Source: Diadema setosum (lineage: Eukaryota; Echinodermata; Echinoidea; Diadematoida; Diadematidae). Taken from it: DNA of 64,000 bases. Positions within the stretch are counted from its first letter, which is position 1. The number at the start of each line of letters is the position of its first letter. Below the pieces are notes generated by a model. The model made no database searches and was not told where the DNA came from. It worked only from the letters and a program-made list of their open reading frames with translations. Location: NCBI RefSeq assembly GCF_964275005.1, contig NC_092698.1, forward strand, positions 32,543,162-32,607,161, written 5' to 3'. This document shows, in pieces, positions 32,390 to 46,505 of the stretch. The position numbers and the translations under genes are program-made.

Positions 32390-34300
32390 CGAGAAGATAA
32401 GAAAGAAGAGGGTTGATTATATATCAAGACTGTTTACAAAATTTCAATTTCAGTTTCTTTTGTTCAGTTTGTTTTATTTCTTCACCAATATAAAATCATT
32501 GTGACAAAAACAATATGAAATGCCAAAGAATGAAATAATGTGAAAGAGTGCCAGAGTGATCCGAGTTTTGAGTTTTAATGATATAATAAGTCGTTTTTCC
32601 ACACCGTACAACAGAGATACTCGAGTGACATTTCTTATTTCGACTGTTGGTGTTGATGTTGCTTCTTGCGATATGCTCCACTTTTTTTCGATGGATTTTG
32701 ATTATGAAATTCCAACCCCAAATGTTTCATATCCCTATTTTTTTTACCAGTCACGTTATTAGTATCCTTACGGTTAAATCAAATCATAATGGTGTAAGAT
32801 ACGTTAGACAAGAACCCTTCTATTAACAAATAGAGGTTCAGAAGTAACAATGCAAATAAGGGGTAGCTTTAATAGCATAATTCTTATGTACTATCAAGTT
32901 AATGTGCATGTATGTAGATGCAATAGCATAGCGGTAACTAATTCTCACACGCTACGCATGGTAAGGAATGGAAGAAATCTTACCAGAAGTTAAATGTGAT
33001 TATATAGATGCCAATTGTTTCAAGAGCTTTAGGGCAATTTCACACTTTTTTGTTCATTGGCGTTCAGGAACCCAAAATAAAATGTTTGCATGTATAAACT
33101 GTTTGCGTGTATAAGCGTGCATGTGTGCGCATCTCTGTACAAACATTGACAAAGATCAATATATTTTGAATCAATCCTACTCTTTACACCAAATAACGTC
33201 ATTGTTTGCCTTATACCTCGTCCTACTTACATGACTTAGTTGAGGAAAAGAAATATACAAAACTAAATTTGAGCAACCTTCTTACCTTGCGATTTTTCAG
33301 CCTTGCCGTTTCAGTAATATATTTATTTAATTTTATCCTCTCTTACTACCCCACAATACAAAAATGTTTCCTTGCCAAATTTCTGATGACATTTTCCTTT
33401 AAACTTGGCTTATGACGTCAAAAACAGGTAAATGAAAACTGACGTAAGATTAATTGAAGTACAATCATTAATCATGATATCCCATGATAGAAAAAAAAAA
33501 CATTTCTAAAGCATGAAATCAACGATGAAAGTAATGATATAATATGTCCCGGCAAAATCCTTCCCATCATCTCCTTCAGCTAATGGACATAGATCAGCTT
33601 TAATCAATTTTCAATTCGATCTCATTCAACACAATTTGCAATGAAATAAATCATAAGCCTTGACCTAATTGTATATAAGGCAGGCAAATGAAAGCTTTGA
33701 GCACAACCACCGATCGTTCTAAAACAAATTTACATACCTCCTCATACAAGAATTATTCGTAAAGAATGAAATTAATATTCAAGATAAAGTCTGTCCTTCA
33801 CCGTCAAATTCCATCCCATCATCCACCCATCCACACACACGTGAACGCGAGCGCTCACATTTACCAGAGAGATTTGTACAGGTGCCTGTAGATCTCTTTG
33901 ATATAAAAATACAAAGACACACGCACGCAATAACATCCTTGCCCTTGCCCCTGCTCATGTGAAGTATGGCATGTGTGTATCTCTTAGTCTGTTTGTATGC
34001 GTAAGGCCTACGTGGCTTTGCATCATATTGTGTGTTAAGAGATAGAAGATATACAGTAGCTGAAGCATTATAATTATAATTTCGCAAGTTGGTACAAATT
34101 TATTCAATCACATGAAATCACATCTCTGAATTCGTTATATTCGGATGACATCAGTCTAAACACGACTTTTAACGTACAACGTCACTGGTGTAATTCTGCG
34201 ATGAAAAACAAGATGCATGTTTACTCTGAATTTTCTGGGCTAAAACGTTCATAAATTTATTTCATATACCAGTCTCTTGGATGAATTTTTCAATTAATGT
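32390..34300. other. Intergenic, no gene seen
   Basis: AT-rich. The open frames are short and have no family resemblance. Confidence 0.5.
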
Positions 34301-34572
34301 GAAAATACAGTACTAACCTCCTTTGTCTTACAAATCCAAGTGTATCTAAGAACTACCTTTTCGCACTTAAAGCATCGGTATGCATGTACCTCACTTTGAT
34401 CACTTCTGTTTCTTTTTTACTATACAATGTATGATTACTTTAGGTCCTCAGTTGTTATTGTCTTTTCATTTCACTATGTTCTACTTAAGTTATTCTCTGT
34501 TATTAAATGAAGTGAAACATATGTTTTGTCGAAAAATGAAATAAACTTTGAATTGAATTGAATTGAATTGAG
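34300..34572 (+). mobile_element. LINE-type 3' end with ATTG tail
   Basis: Non-coding sequence ends AATAAACTTTGAATTGAATT and continues in TGAAT words, the same kind of tail as the LINE ending at 18233. The left limit is uncertain. Confidence 0.45.
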
Positions 34573-35459
34573 TATTAAATGGGTTAACATGCTGTGCCCA
34601 ACGATGGGAACTGTCCTTTATCAGTAGCATGGTTTATACGGACGCTTTCGAATTCAGGAATATTTCCCCATGACTATCTGGAAACGAGTCATCCAAGTCA
34701 CATTATTCCCACTAAATCAATACATTTTACATACTAAATGAATCAGCTTTCATGCATCAGTTGTCACTGTGTTGGACTAGTTGCGGGCGGACCTGGTGAG
34801 GATGCTTGGAGCAACGGTTTTTCTACAAGATTGTATTCAAGAATGAATGTTTGAAAACATAAATATATTGATCCAGTCAGTCACAGTACCAAAAGCTCGA
34901 AACTCAACTCTCTCTTTTCTCTCTTTTTTGAAGGGGGGAGGGGATGTTTTTTTAGTGGTCTCACACACCTGCGTTCTATTTTTGTTCCCGGTTTTCAAAC
35001 ATTTGCCGCAAATGCATAAATGCATATTTGCTAAATCAATCGTTGAAAGGGCTATTTGGAATTTTGACTCTGAGTCTTGCGTTTGGCTGCAACTTCTTTT
35101 TTTTTTCTCCATTTCATTTATTGATTCCGCACCAGGTCATAAAAAAAGAACCACACAATACCTATGGATTACTGGCATTTGCTGGACAACATACTCTCAT
35201 TCTTTTTTTCGTGAGAATTTGTCTATTATTGATATTTCGCCTCGAGACTGTTGACAGATTACATATGAGCAGCAGTGCAGTTTCTGCAGTCTTAAAGATT
35301 TATCATACATCCCGACTATGTCAACGTTAAATCTTAAACAACGGCAATTTATGAGGTGCATACTAGTGCACTTAAAACATAACTTCGTTTTCGTCTGGAT
35401 GATTTCATAACAAACTTTATGCTTTATAATGATTTTACCTTCTATCAACAATACAATGA

Positions 35460-35930
35460 AATAGAGAGGTACTTATGCCGCTTTTACAACGAGTAAAATG
35501 TATCACAGCGCTTCACAAAATAAGGGTGCTAAATCAAATTTGAATTAAGGAGGAGGAGAAATTACAAATGGAAAGGAACAAAATTGTATATCAAATATGA
35601 TTGATAGATTAATGATTAAAGAGAGAAGTCTCCAAGGACCTTTGGAAAACTGCCAGAGATTGGTGATTCCCAGATACTCTAGGGGAGCTGATTCTAAAGG
35701 CGTGAGGCAGCAGTTGAGTAGGATTTTGTCTCCTATACGAGTATGAGTCCTTGGGACAGATAGCAGGGTTGTTTCTTGGTCAGACTGCATTTCTTGTCTT
35801 TCAGGCTGATGGCGTGAGATAAGTTTCTGAAGGTAAGTTGGTGCACAATTCTGGAGACATCGGTGACTGATATAATTTTGTAATTGATTCGCTTTTGCAC
35901 TGGGAGAGTGTAATTGACGAAGGCGAGGAA
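35460..35930 (-). mobile_element. Degenerate LINE fragment, minus strand
   Basis: The minus-strand frame within 35545-36144 contains CAPTYLQKLISRHQPERQ, then LLSVPRTHTRIGDKILL, matching in order the reverse-transcriptase C-terminus of CR1/L2-type LINEs (APxYLxxLL, then vPrt, then GDrxF). The 3' end holds GAAGCGCTGTGATACATTTT on the minus strand. The upstream residues in this frame look unrelated. Confidence 0.65.
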
Positions 35931-37448
35931 AGAAAAAAAAATGAAACAACTTTACTGGACGGTCTTCAGCACGTTGAAGGCTCTGGGCATTATTTGTGAC
36001 AGGGAGTGTCACATAGCATGGGGGTTGCATGCTAATGCTCGACACCATTATGTTACATTCATAGGGCTGAGAGATATACACCATCCAGGTATCTGGCTGT
36101 GAGTCTAACATGACACCCTCATTGGCAGAATGTGGTCTTTTCACATTATGGATTTAAATTTCTGCTGATCATTATGCTGACAACTGAAACCTGGACAACA
36201 AGATAAGACACAATCACTGGTTCTATACCAGTTTTGAGGTTGTTTTTTGTGTGTATGTGTGTAAATGGGGGGGGGGGGATACACCGCATAAAGATCACAC
36301 TTTGATAATTTCTGTAAAGTGTTTATAACGATGGGTGAAGAATGGATATATTGTCGTTCTGGTAACTATAACATGGCTTATCACAGTCCACTGATATATG
36401 GCTTAAAAAAGTGAAAAATGTTGCCAACCCCTTCCTGTCCGCTCAATCCTTCAATTCCCATGCAGGGTAAGGCATATCTTTCTTTTTTTTTTAATACGAC
36501 GATTATATCCGTATCAATAGCCGATTAATCTTTAGAAACTCTTAACGTTTAACTTAACTAAAAATTGCCTAATGCAAACACTTCTGTTTATTATGCGTAC
36601 GCAGTATCAGAATAGTGCTGTGTACATTGTTGTATTTCATCGTAATTCCATAACTTGACGTCAAAAATGATGCCATGGTGCGTGGCTGTGGATATGCAAG
36701 CGGATTATGCTACTTAGTGTACAGAAGACGGTTGACAGTTTTCTTAATGGAAATTTCCAAGGCAACGATTTGTCGTAATCTCGATTTCAACCAGGTTTGA
36801 TATAGTTGTTATTATTGTTATTGAATTCGTCGTTGTTATTACGATAGATCTTAACGTTTTTGTCGAGCACTTAGAATCGTTTTGCTTTTGTTCAACTTAT
36901 CGTGTGTTGCGTTTGTCGTGACTTGAAAGCTGCTCAGAAGAAGTGTATTTTATTGGTGCTGTGCTATCTCTAGCACCCCCCCCCCCCATGTCATGCTGGT
37001 GCCTACTGAATTTGAAGTGCTTATATGCACTTTAGTAAAACATTTGTGAGTTTGTATGAAGCCAAACAGTTATCAAAAGTCAAAGTCTTGTGTTGAGCAG
37101 TAGAGGATGAAGAGGAAGACGGAAAGGACCATTTGTGGTTGTTTACATAATCCATCTTCTCCAGTGAGTGCATTGGCAGAATATATATATATATGTTGAG
37201 TTACTCATAGTTGTTTGATGATTACAAAATTTGGAAAATATTTGCACAACAAGAAATTGGAAATTACATATCACGTAACTTGGTTGGAAAGTGTCGTAGC
37301 GCCTTCCGTCGAGACCTTCCCGCGCAGTCTAGTGCCAGCCATGCAACGTACACTCTACATCTATACTAGAACGATTTTCCTCGTGAACTCCGCACACAAT
37401 GCCTCCAAGAATCCCAAGTGCATGCTAGGAGCTCAACAACCTGTAGTC
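35931..37448. other. Intergenic, no gene seen
   Basis: Contains a 12-G run at 36267-36278 and a 12-C run at 36976-36987. No coding family is recognised. Confidence 0.5.
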
Positions 37449-37842
37449 ATAGAGCCCACGAGCTAGTGAACAAGGCTCACGAACTCGACATCAACTAAAT
37501 TAGGCCCACGAGCTGTACGGTCTACGAGTTAGATATTAGGTTAATAAGGTCCATGTGCTCGACACCAGGCAAATAAGGCCAACGAGCTCAACACTAAGCT
37601 AATAAGACCCACGAGATTGGCAGTACACTACGAGGCATAATATACTTGGTGTCAAGCTCGTGGATCTTTCTTCTTTTTTTTTGCCTAATGTCGATTTCGT
37701 GGGCCTTATTTGCCTCGTGTTTAGCTCGTAGGTCAATTTCACTTGGTGTCTAGTTCATACGCTCGTGGGCTGTATGACTCATGGACATTTTTCTCAATGT
37801 ATAGCTCGGCCGTGTAATGAGTCTTGGGTGTATAGAGCTCGT
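37449..37842. mobile_element. Foldback element with minisatellite arms
   Basis: The left half has about five imperfect units around AATAAGGCCCACGAGCTCGA followed by CACYARGCA. The right half has the complements (GCTCGTGGGCCTTATTTGCC-like). The outer edges TCATAGAGCCCACGAGCT and AGAGCTCGTGGGATGA are also complementary. No coding sequence is present. The plan resembles the TU foldback elements known from sea urchin. Confidence 0.75.
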
Positions 37843-38398
37843 GGGATGACCATGAATCCCTAGGAGCAAAGGAGGGAGATTATTCTGAAGTTGAAAGTAC
37901 CAACCTGATCAGTCGTGGCCGAGAAATCATATTTCACACCATGATCACATTGAGTTAAACAAATAGAGTTCTGTCAGAAGAACAATACTGGTATAAGTTT
38001 GGGTTATAATCACATCTAAAAAGTAGTGGAATTTGAATATACTTTATGTTTTCACACTTCGGTAATAATTTATTAGTCACAATTATATCATGTGTAAATA
38101 CTTCCTAAAAGTAGTAGAGGTAACTATGTTATTGTCTCGCAAACTCCCACTGAATTGTCCACAATACTATATTTTTTGTTTTAAGATGAAAACAATAGGA
38201 ATGAGATATATCCTTCCTTTCAAATTATCGTATGAAAGTATTAGCAGTAAGCTATAAAATACTGCGTTTCAGTCGGAAAGGATGCAGTCTTTAAATCACT
38301 AAAACATTATTTCAGCAATGATGACGGTTATACTAATGATGATCACAATAATGATAATGATAATAATAACAATGATTATGATATAACACATATTCAAT

Positions 38399-38400
38399 AC

Positions 38401-38447
<47 letters not shown>

Positions 38448-38470
38448 AGAAGAAGAAGAAGAAGAAGAAA
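38399..38470. repeat. Compound TA-GA-GAA microsatellite
   Basis: TA, GA and GAA runs follow each other without a gap. Confidence 0.9.
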
Positions 38471-38752
38471 AATGCACAGGTTTGGGAAGAGCTGTGAGGT
38501 AATGATATTAGTTTGCAAGTATATCAAGTGACAAAAATATGAAATTTGATATTCCCTAACACCATGACAGACTTTGAAGAAACATATCATTCTGTGCGAC
38601 TGCTTTTACTCATTGTATAACTTTAATATGGAATGGAATTGCACTATAAATCATGCCGCATATAGTGTGAAGGACTCACTAAATGAATAAAAATGAAAAT
38701 AATGAGCAAAGGAAATAAACAGGATTATGTGTGTGTATTATGTACATGTATA

Positions 38753-38755
<3 letters not shown>

Positions 38756-38799
<44 letters not shown>
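38756..38799. repeat. TA microsatellite
   Basis: A TA run of over 40 bp followed by GA-rich DNA. Confidence 0.9.
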
Positions 38800-38803
<4 letters not shown>

Positions 38804-39486
38804 AGTACGGGAGAGATAGAGAGAGAATGAGAGAGATAGATAGAGAGAGAGGGTTATCATACATAGGACGTTAAGGAGGAAATCCGACCACAGGAAACTG
38901 TGAGTATACACAGCGAGCTGAACGATAAACAACAGTAACAGCCAACAGATTGGATATTTCATGACTAGACACAAACGTCCTTGGAGAGTTAACTTTTTAT
39001 TTACAAATGTATTTCTTTCAATATATTTTGGCAGGGAAACAAGATTAACAGATGAATGCTGTTTTACATCAAGGCCCTTTACAATCTAACTTTATAAAAT
39101 AACATTTCATAAATATTACAGAAAAAAAAAAGATGAAGAAGCAACTTCGTTTCCGGTGGTTTGTCATTGTTTGAGAGGAACATGATATGAGATAGAGCCG
39201 ATGTGGACAGCTTATGGTTGCACACATGTTTGCGGAACGATCTGCACGGGGTTTACATCCACAACAGCGGAGTGTAAATATGACTGCTATCACGAGTGTC
39301 AATACCTTTACCAATGAGAATACGCCATATGTTTCCAAAGATTATCATTCGGAAAAGCGCATCTTTATCTACCATCGCTGGCCTATGCTGGGTCAGAAAA
39401 GAATCTTTCTACTGCCGGGTTTGGACGTACTCTGAGGCATCCTGTTCCAGTCCTGACTGCTTCAGAGACCAACATTGTCTACAAAA

Positions 39487-42400
39487 ATGGCAAGGATCCT
39501 TCTGGTTATGGTCCTCCTGGGGACGGTGTGCTGGTCAACGGCATCTACCTTGAAGATTTCTGCCTTCAACGTCAAAACCATGGGAAAGGCTAAGATGGAC
39601 AAACCTGCAGTGGTCACTATCCTGACGGACGTAATTCACCTTCAGCTACTTTCGTAAAAATATATCTGTTCATGCTCCATTTAATTGGAATCACTACAAA
39701 GGCCCTGAAGATATACTTTTTAAAATCTCGTAGGAAACTTTTTTTTTTCATGGTTTTTAACTTATTGTTCTAAAAATTAGATTAGGTTTAAGTCTAAACA
39801 CCTTTAACGACTTTCGTGACACAAATTATCATAATGACGTCTTCTCATATGAAGTAGGGCTACGGGTCAAAAACAGTGAGGCTTCCGCTCCATCACATAA
39901 ATTACATAGGCGATATTACTGTTTTGATTTGATATAGACGATATAGGAGGAAAGCTTTATACTTCTTGTAGACGCATGTCGAAGATTTTCTTTCCCTGGC
40001 ACTCCCTGCATGGGGCTGATCCATTGTGACATTTCCAACACAAGTCTGCGTCACATTTACGAGTTCCTTACAATCATTTGATATGCCATTTCTTTGCCAC
40101 CGTTTCTCGTGACTTCATTATGATGCAGATAATCCTCAAATACGACATGGTTCTCATCCAAGAGATACGAGATAGTTCCCAAGAAGCTATCTACGAACTG
40201 CTGGACGAGGTTAACAGGTAAAATGCAATGTCATCAAACTATGTCAAACATGTTTTGTTGTTGTTATTCTTGATGTCATCCTTGTTGCTCCTCTTACAAG
40301 CATTTCTAGTATTGCTGTCACGTCGGTGTTCTTCAGCACATGATAAAATAATACTGTTATTGCTGGAATCATGCAAAGTGAACACATTGAAGAATTTGTT
40401 GTGAATACAAGTCTTTCTTATTGCTATAGTTCATGATTCCGCGTCACCAGCAAACTTGCTATCTTTTCAAGTAAATGCGTTGTGCTTTTAAGATACAAAT
40501 TATTAATTATTTATATTGGATCAAACTTTGAATGTATTTTTTGGTATATTTTGGAAAGGTCCCTTGCTCAAACATACATCCTTGTTTCTTTTTTTTTTCT
40601 TTATCTTCATTTATCTTATCTAAACACGGGCCCTATCAATGACTTGTGATGATAATGATATCATATGCATGTCATTTTACCGCCTTCCAAGACATCTGTT
40701 TGTAGTAATACCTCGCATTGTTCTTTTCATTTCTCTATCTTTGTTTCCTGTAATTCGTGAATACATAGGCCCAGTATTTAGAAGTAGTAAATAATTGAAT
40801 GAACATTTTGTTCTTTGCACATGTTTATCAAGAATAGATCACCTTCAGCAACTCAAATACTAGAAGGTATCATACACTTATTTATAATTGGTCTGTCTCT
40901 TACATATTGACTTCATGAAATTATTTCAAAGAATATACCTTCCATGATTGAAGTGACACAACATGAATGTCGCCCTTTATATCAGTTTACTCAGTGGTCG
41001 GGATAAGTTCGGTCTTCTCCATGCACGATATTGAAGATTTGCCGAGCTTTGCGTTCAATGCAACTTCGCAGGAGAACATCAAGTTCTTGGTTCTATAAAG
41101 TCGATCTCTAACTCTACTATTGGAAGACAGACCTCTAGTGATATGTGATGAGCATTTCTGAATTCATATACAAATTATGTCATTAAGATGTCTCTGTCAG
41201 TGCTATAATATAGACTGTAAAATTATCCACCATTCTATGATCTCAGAAATGTTCATTTAACTATTGCTCTTGTTGATGTGAATATCTTTAAAATTGCTGC
41301 GTAATATCTCATCGACTTTGCTTAATACACAGTGTTTCATCCCAGCAATATGACATAAGGCTGTCCACGCGAGCCGGTCGAAGCTCTTACAAGGAGCAAT
41401 ATGCATTTTTCTTCAAGTAAGTACCGCAGTCCTTTACTTTGCAAGAAAACCACCTCTTTTATGAGAAACTCATATGACCACTAGGCACATTTTTAACTGA
41501 TAATAATTCCATTACCGATTTAATTAATCACAAGACGCGATGTAAACACAGCAATTGACATTGATGGAAAGGTACAATTTCAAACGACGAGGATATTTCC
41601 CTGAAAAATACATCTGAAATGCGAAGTTTTTGTCCAACAGTTTGGTACCATCACTCTCCTTTTCTCTTGAATTTGATATATTCATATGGTAAATGGGGAA
41701 GATATCATGAAAAATGTGTCCTGACAGTTCATTATGTCACCAAGATCTAGGCGATGTTTGTGCTGTCGGTGAAAAATTGCAAGGAAACATTATTACTCTG
41801 TCTGTCGCTCTCGCAGAATAGACAAGATGACTGTCGTAAACTCGTTCGAATACCCAGACGACGGGGATAAGTTTGAGCGGGAACCATTCGTGGTGTTGTT
41901 CGATGCGCCTTCCACAGGTAAGCACGTTTCATGTTTTTCTTTCTGATTACTGACTACATAGGCAAGCTATATTATTTTCCACCCACAATCACACCCCAAT
42001 ATGATGCCATGAGCACCTGCGAAATTTCTCGCTCTGTCCCAGGCTCTCTATTCTTATTATGAAATGACATTTAGTAGCAACACGACCGCGTGAAGCGAAA
42101 TTAAGTACACAAATAAACTGATCTTTCATATCCGTACAGCTTGTTTGCCATTGACGTTTTATGATTCTGATTCTGATTTTTATTTTCCATGAGTAACTAT
42201 ACAGATTGCAAACCATAATTGAATAGGAGGCGACAAATCTTAACTCGGATATAGAAAAACAAAATTGTTTCCCAGCTCTCGTTTGTTACAAAGAAATAAT
42301 GAACGGTTCTAACAACACCATGGCGAAGAATAACATCCTCGCAAGCGACCCTACATCCATAATCCAGTGGTTGATACCCTTTTATCATTGTTTCTCTTTC

Positions 42401-45400
42401 AATACCAATTGTTATACGCAGCTGATATCAATATAATTTGGAATTGGTGATTGTACCACTGCAATAGCAACAAAGAATATCCAATGAAATAGTAATGAAA
42501 CAGAGTAACACTGATTAGATAATATTGAATAAATTCATAAAATAACCTTGATTGTATTGATAAATATGAAAACACGATGTTCTTACCAATCACTTTGGTG
42601 TTCTACTAATATAATGATAATAGTAAGTACTGTAAGAACAATAGAGTAAATACAATAGAGTAAAAACTATTATATGCGCCTAACAGGCAGCAGCAGCAGT
42701 GTCTCCAGAGCTCCTGAAATTTCGGATATTTCGTCGTTACTATATATTGTATCTGTGATATCTGATTTTGTTTTGTATTATAGGTTAATCTAACTGTGCA
42801 ATGGTTCTGATGAATAAGATTGACCCTTTGTTATTTTTATGCTTTTTTTTTCATCGCTACATTGTATTATGTGAGTATTTTTAATGTATACATGGCCATT
42901 TGTTAACAATGTCTGTAATTCAGCCTCCGGGCTGCGAAAGATACTGATTAATAAAACACCCCTTTCAATTCAATTCAATTCAATTCAATTCAATTCAATT
43001 TCAATTCAAATATGAATATCAGTAACAATAGAAACAAATATGAGTTCATTGTTTAGTGTCACACCTGTGAGACGAATGTGTGACAAAATGCTTTTTCAAG
43101 ACACACATGAAACTCACCATGCACAATTCTAGAGTACGCAATGCATTCCGCACCCGTCTCTTTGCACACAGTTTATCGTATACACATGATTTTTTTAATT
43201 TGAAATGACATATCAATATACACTGTAATGTCAACAACCATGGCTTGGATGACAGTTACACACCTTTCTCAACAACTTTTTGCACTCGGTTATTATCGCC
43301 AGTATACAAAAATCCATGTATACTGCAAGCAATAATAAGCATTTTATAACAGACAGTTATACCAGAATTATTGTGCCTCTTTTTCAATATATGACTACAA
43401 TAAACAAAAAACAAACAAAACAAAATAAAAACGAAGAACAAAACAAAACAAATGCAACCCGCCTTCTTTGGTAAGTAAGTAAGAAACAACTTTTCACATA
43501 AATTATCAATTTGATGTTCAATCTATAACAAACGTATATGCAAGCTATTTGCTTTTATGTTTTTAGTGAAATCTACATCTGTCATTTTTCGCTCACTTTC
43601 ACTTATTTCATGCATGCTGACTTTCACCCTATCACGTTCAATTTGTGTCTTTCCCAGCCGTTGGTCAGTTCGCAGCGATGGCTCTGCACGCAAAGCCAGA
43701 TGACGCCGTGGCTGAAATCGACTTAACCACTGACGTGTACGACTACACTGTCAGTCAGTGGGGTATAAACGTAAGATTTTGAATCTATGTATCCCTATGG
43801 TTTCGTGCGATTTGTGTTTCACGCCTTTTCAATAGAACCATGGTTTCCTTACTTTTTTACTCGCTATTGTCAATATTTTACTAAATATCATTATTCATTT
43901 ATTTATTTTTCACTAAAATTCTTAAGGTAATTTTGTCACCCATTGAACACTTTGTTTGTGTCTGGGAACATTGTATACACAAGAGAACAAGGAGTGTTCT
44001 ACAATAGACCTTATACGCTGAAAATAGTCTCCAGTATAATTTCAGGTTCCGAATATTGAGTTCTCACCTGTTGACAACTAAAAGTATCTGGTTTCGTATT
44101 TTTGTGATTAAAGGCTCACTCGCCAGACCCTGTAAGTAGGACAAGTCATTTTACCCATAACGTTGCCCTCATGACTGACCGGTTTGTTTTACAGACTGTT
44201 AAAATTCACAGGACGACTGAAAGAAGGCTTATAACACCAAATTCTATAACTAGGGATGGGAAAAAGTAACTGAACTTCATATCAACCTTGTGTCATTTGC
44301 TTTGTTTGTGTTCGTTTGACCTTTTTTTTCAGGATGTTGTCATTATGGGAGACCTGAACGCTGATTGCGATTACGTCAGAGCCGATGACTGGGAAAACAT
44401 CCGATTGCGAAGCGAGAGTCGCTTTGAGTGGGTTATACCGGACAGCGCTGATACCACAGTCTCTGGGAACACCGACTGTGCGTATGACAGGTCAGTTATG
44501 CACTGTTTCTTGTCTTTCATGTACATGTTGCCTTTTGATGTTATGAAGCGATATGTATATATCATTATTCTTGCATTTCGGGGTGTTTTTATTTTGTTGA
44601 TTTTTGTGTTGTTGTTGTTGTTGTTGTTTTGGTGTTGTTGTTGTTTTTGGACATATAGAATAAACACTGATTCACTCTCGCGGTATTCCATTTCACAGGG
44701 TGACATATACTAACCATGACAAAGATTATCTCTCTCCCTCTCTCATTTTCTCGGCCTCCCATTATCAATATATCTCTTATTCTCATTAACGAGCAGTGCG
44801 CCGACTTATATCGCATAACACAGTTTGCAGTAACCGGTCATTAATTCTTACTGAACTAATATGTTTATTTCATTGCTGTTAGTGATCACTTTGCTAGCTG
44901 TTCTTCTGCACTTCCTTTCTATCTTTATCCCCCCCCCCCCCCCCCCCCGTTTGAGATTGTTCGTCTTGATCGATTGAATTTCTAAGTTTATCATTATCAT
45001 TTTTGTTGTTCATGAACCAGGTTCGTGTTAGCGGGAACCCAACTTTGTAACTCCTATTCCCAACCTGCCGTCTTCAAGTTCGACGACTTCTATAATCTTA
45101 ACTACGACGCGGTGAGTTCTTTGTCCTTTGACTGATAACACGAATGAGTTTTCACTACCCTAATCGGCTGTTATATGCTTGTCATTCTTTTCTGCTCTCC
45201 TGCATTAAATTTGGGAACATTTAATCTTGGAAGCACAGATGTTTGAATTTTCTTTTCTTCATGTCTGCTCAATAAGCCAGTTCGGGGTTAACTCATGGGC
45301 ACATGGATACAAGTGACCTTTCTTCCTTTTTCAGTTGGTTGAAATAGGCACTCAACTAGTTTCAAGCGACAGAAGGCATAAGCTTGCCCAACGTAACAAT

Positions 45401-46505
45401 ATGGAATTCGTCAGTCATGTTCAAACAAAGGATGAAATTGCGTAGACCAGGTGACCAAAATGATCCTTCCATTGGCATTTTGGAAAGCATCCATTTCATT
45501 ATTTTGCATTGAATGTATTAACAATCTCCTTCTATTGATATTGTCAGATACCGTTTTTGTTGTCAGGTGGATGTGTTGGCAAGCACCACTTATAAGGATC
45601 ACTTGAATAATCATTACGTCACACATGCTTATCTTAGTGACCTTAAAAACCGCCATGCTCTGCTGATACGGATGACCTTTTTCTGCTCGTGATCAAAGTG
45701 GAACCCCGAACTGTCTTATTGTTTTGAGCTGTATAAGCAGTTATCTTACAACAAACCGAACTGGTTATCTGTAGAAAGGAATCATTGGCTGTGCACATAT
45801 TTTACTTAGGTTAGAGAAAACATATAATTCCCCAGTCTGACCCCTTCTTATATTGCCCAGTCTCGTACAGAATACGCAGGGGGGGGGGGGGGGGAATACG
45901 TTTCAACGTGCTTCTTTTCCACTGAGTAATATAAAGTTTAGTATTTTTTATGGCGCTACGTCTAAAATGACAAGGCTTTTTCTATCGACTAAAAAGTTAT
46001 GGCAAGTAAGGTATGTTTTCTTATGGTGTTGTTCTTGTTGTATATGACACACATTAGGCCTACATATCATATTATCAACGATCTAAAGACAAAATCGATG
46101 AAAGTATTGTGAGTGCAAAAACTTGTTAAGTCCTACATCTTGCAGGCGCAGTGTACAGCGTTAGAGATAAAGATCAATGTGCATTATCTTTCTTGATTCT
46201 CCATAACAACAGCCATTTTTCATTTAGCAAGACGAACCACATCTTGCTCATTTTTACGAGGGCATTCAAAGGAGAATGGTACACCGGTCACTCAAGGAAG
46301 CATGAACTGTAGCAAATTAATCACACTCAGCTAACTAGCTGTCAGAAACAGAGAAATGGGCACGTTCGCTAATCAACACGCCTAGTTATCCTTAATCCTA
46401 TTTTGTTTGTCGTTATTTGTCTGTGTGACCCATATTTTCTTTTCTTTTTTATTACAGGCAAAGGATGTCAGCGACCACTATCCAGTGGAATTGAACCTAG
46501 ATTAA
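39487..46505 (+). CDS. Secreted DNase I-like endonuclease, copy A
   Basis: Eight exons join in frame: 39487-39630, 40129-40217, 41333-41416, 41817-41917, 43658-43770, 44333-44490, 45021-45111, 46458-46505, giving 275 residues. It starts with a signal peptide (MARILLVMVLLGTVCWSTAS) and continues LKISAFNVKTMG, as mature DNase I does. Active-site motifs of the family are all present: LIQEIRD (Glu and Arg), SYKEQYAFFF (Glu), ALHAKPDDAV (first catalytic His), VIMGDLNADCDYV (metal Asp and Asn), NTDCAYDR (Asp) and VSDHYPVEL (second His). The structural disulphide between NADC and TDCAYD is conserved. The small disulphide loop of mammalian DNase I (CEPC) is absent, replaced by PDDGDKFERE. Family function: divalent-metal-dependent cleavage of double-stranded DNA outside the cell. 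Exon phases match copy B. AATAAA at 46563 is a possible polyadenylation signal. Confidence 0.95.
42780..43012 (+). mobile_element. LINE-type 3' end with CAATT tail
   Basis: GGCTGCGAAAGATACTGATT AATAAAACACC is followed by eight CAATT words. This looks like a non-LTR element 3' UTR with its terminal repeat. It lies in intron 4 of DNase copy A. The left limit is uncertain. Confidence 0.55.
44929..44948. repeat. 20-base C run
   Basis: The longest of many C or G runs in the window, located in intron 6 of DNase copy A. Confidence 0.9.

Noticed and set aside
34847-35254. 135-codon open frame
   Set aside because: Crosses T and G runs, lacks domain signals and overlaps equally long frames on the other strand.
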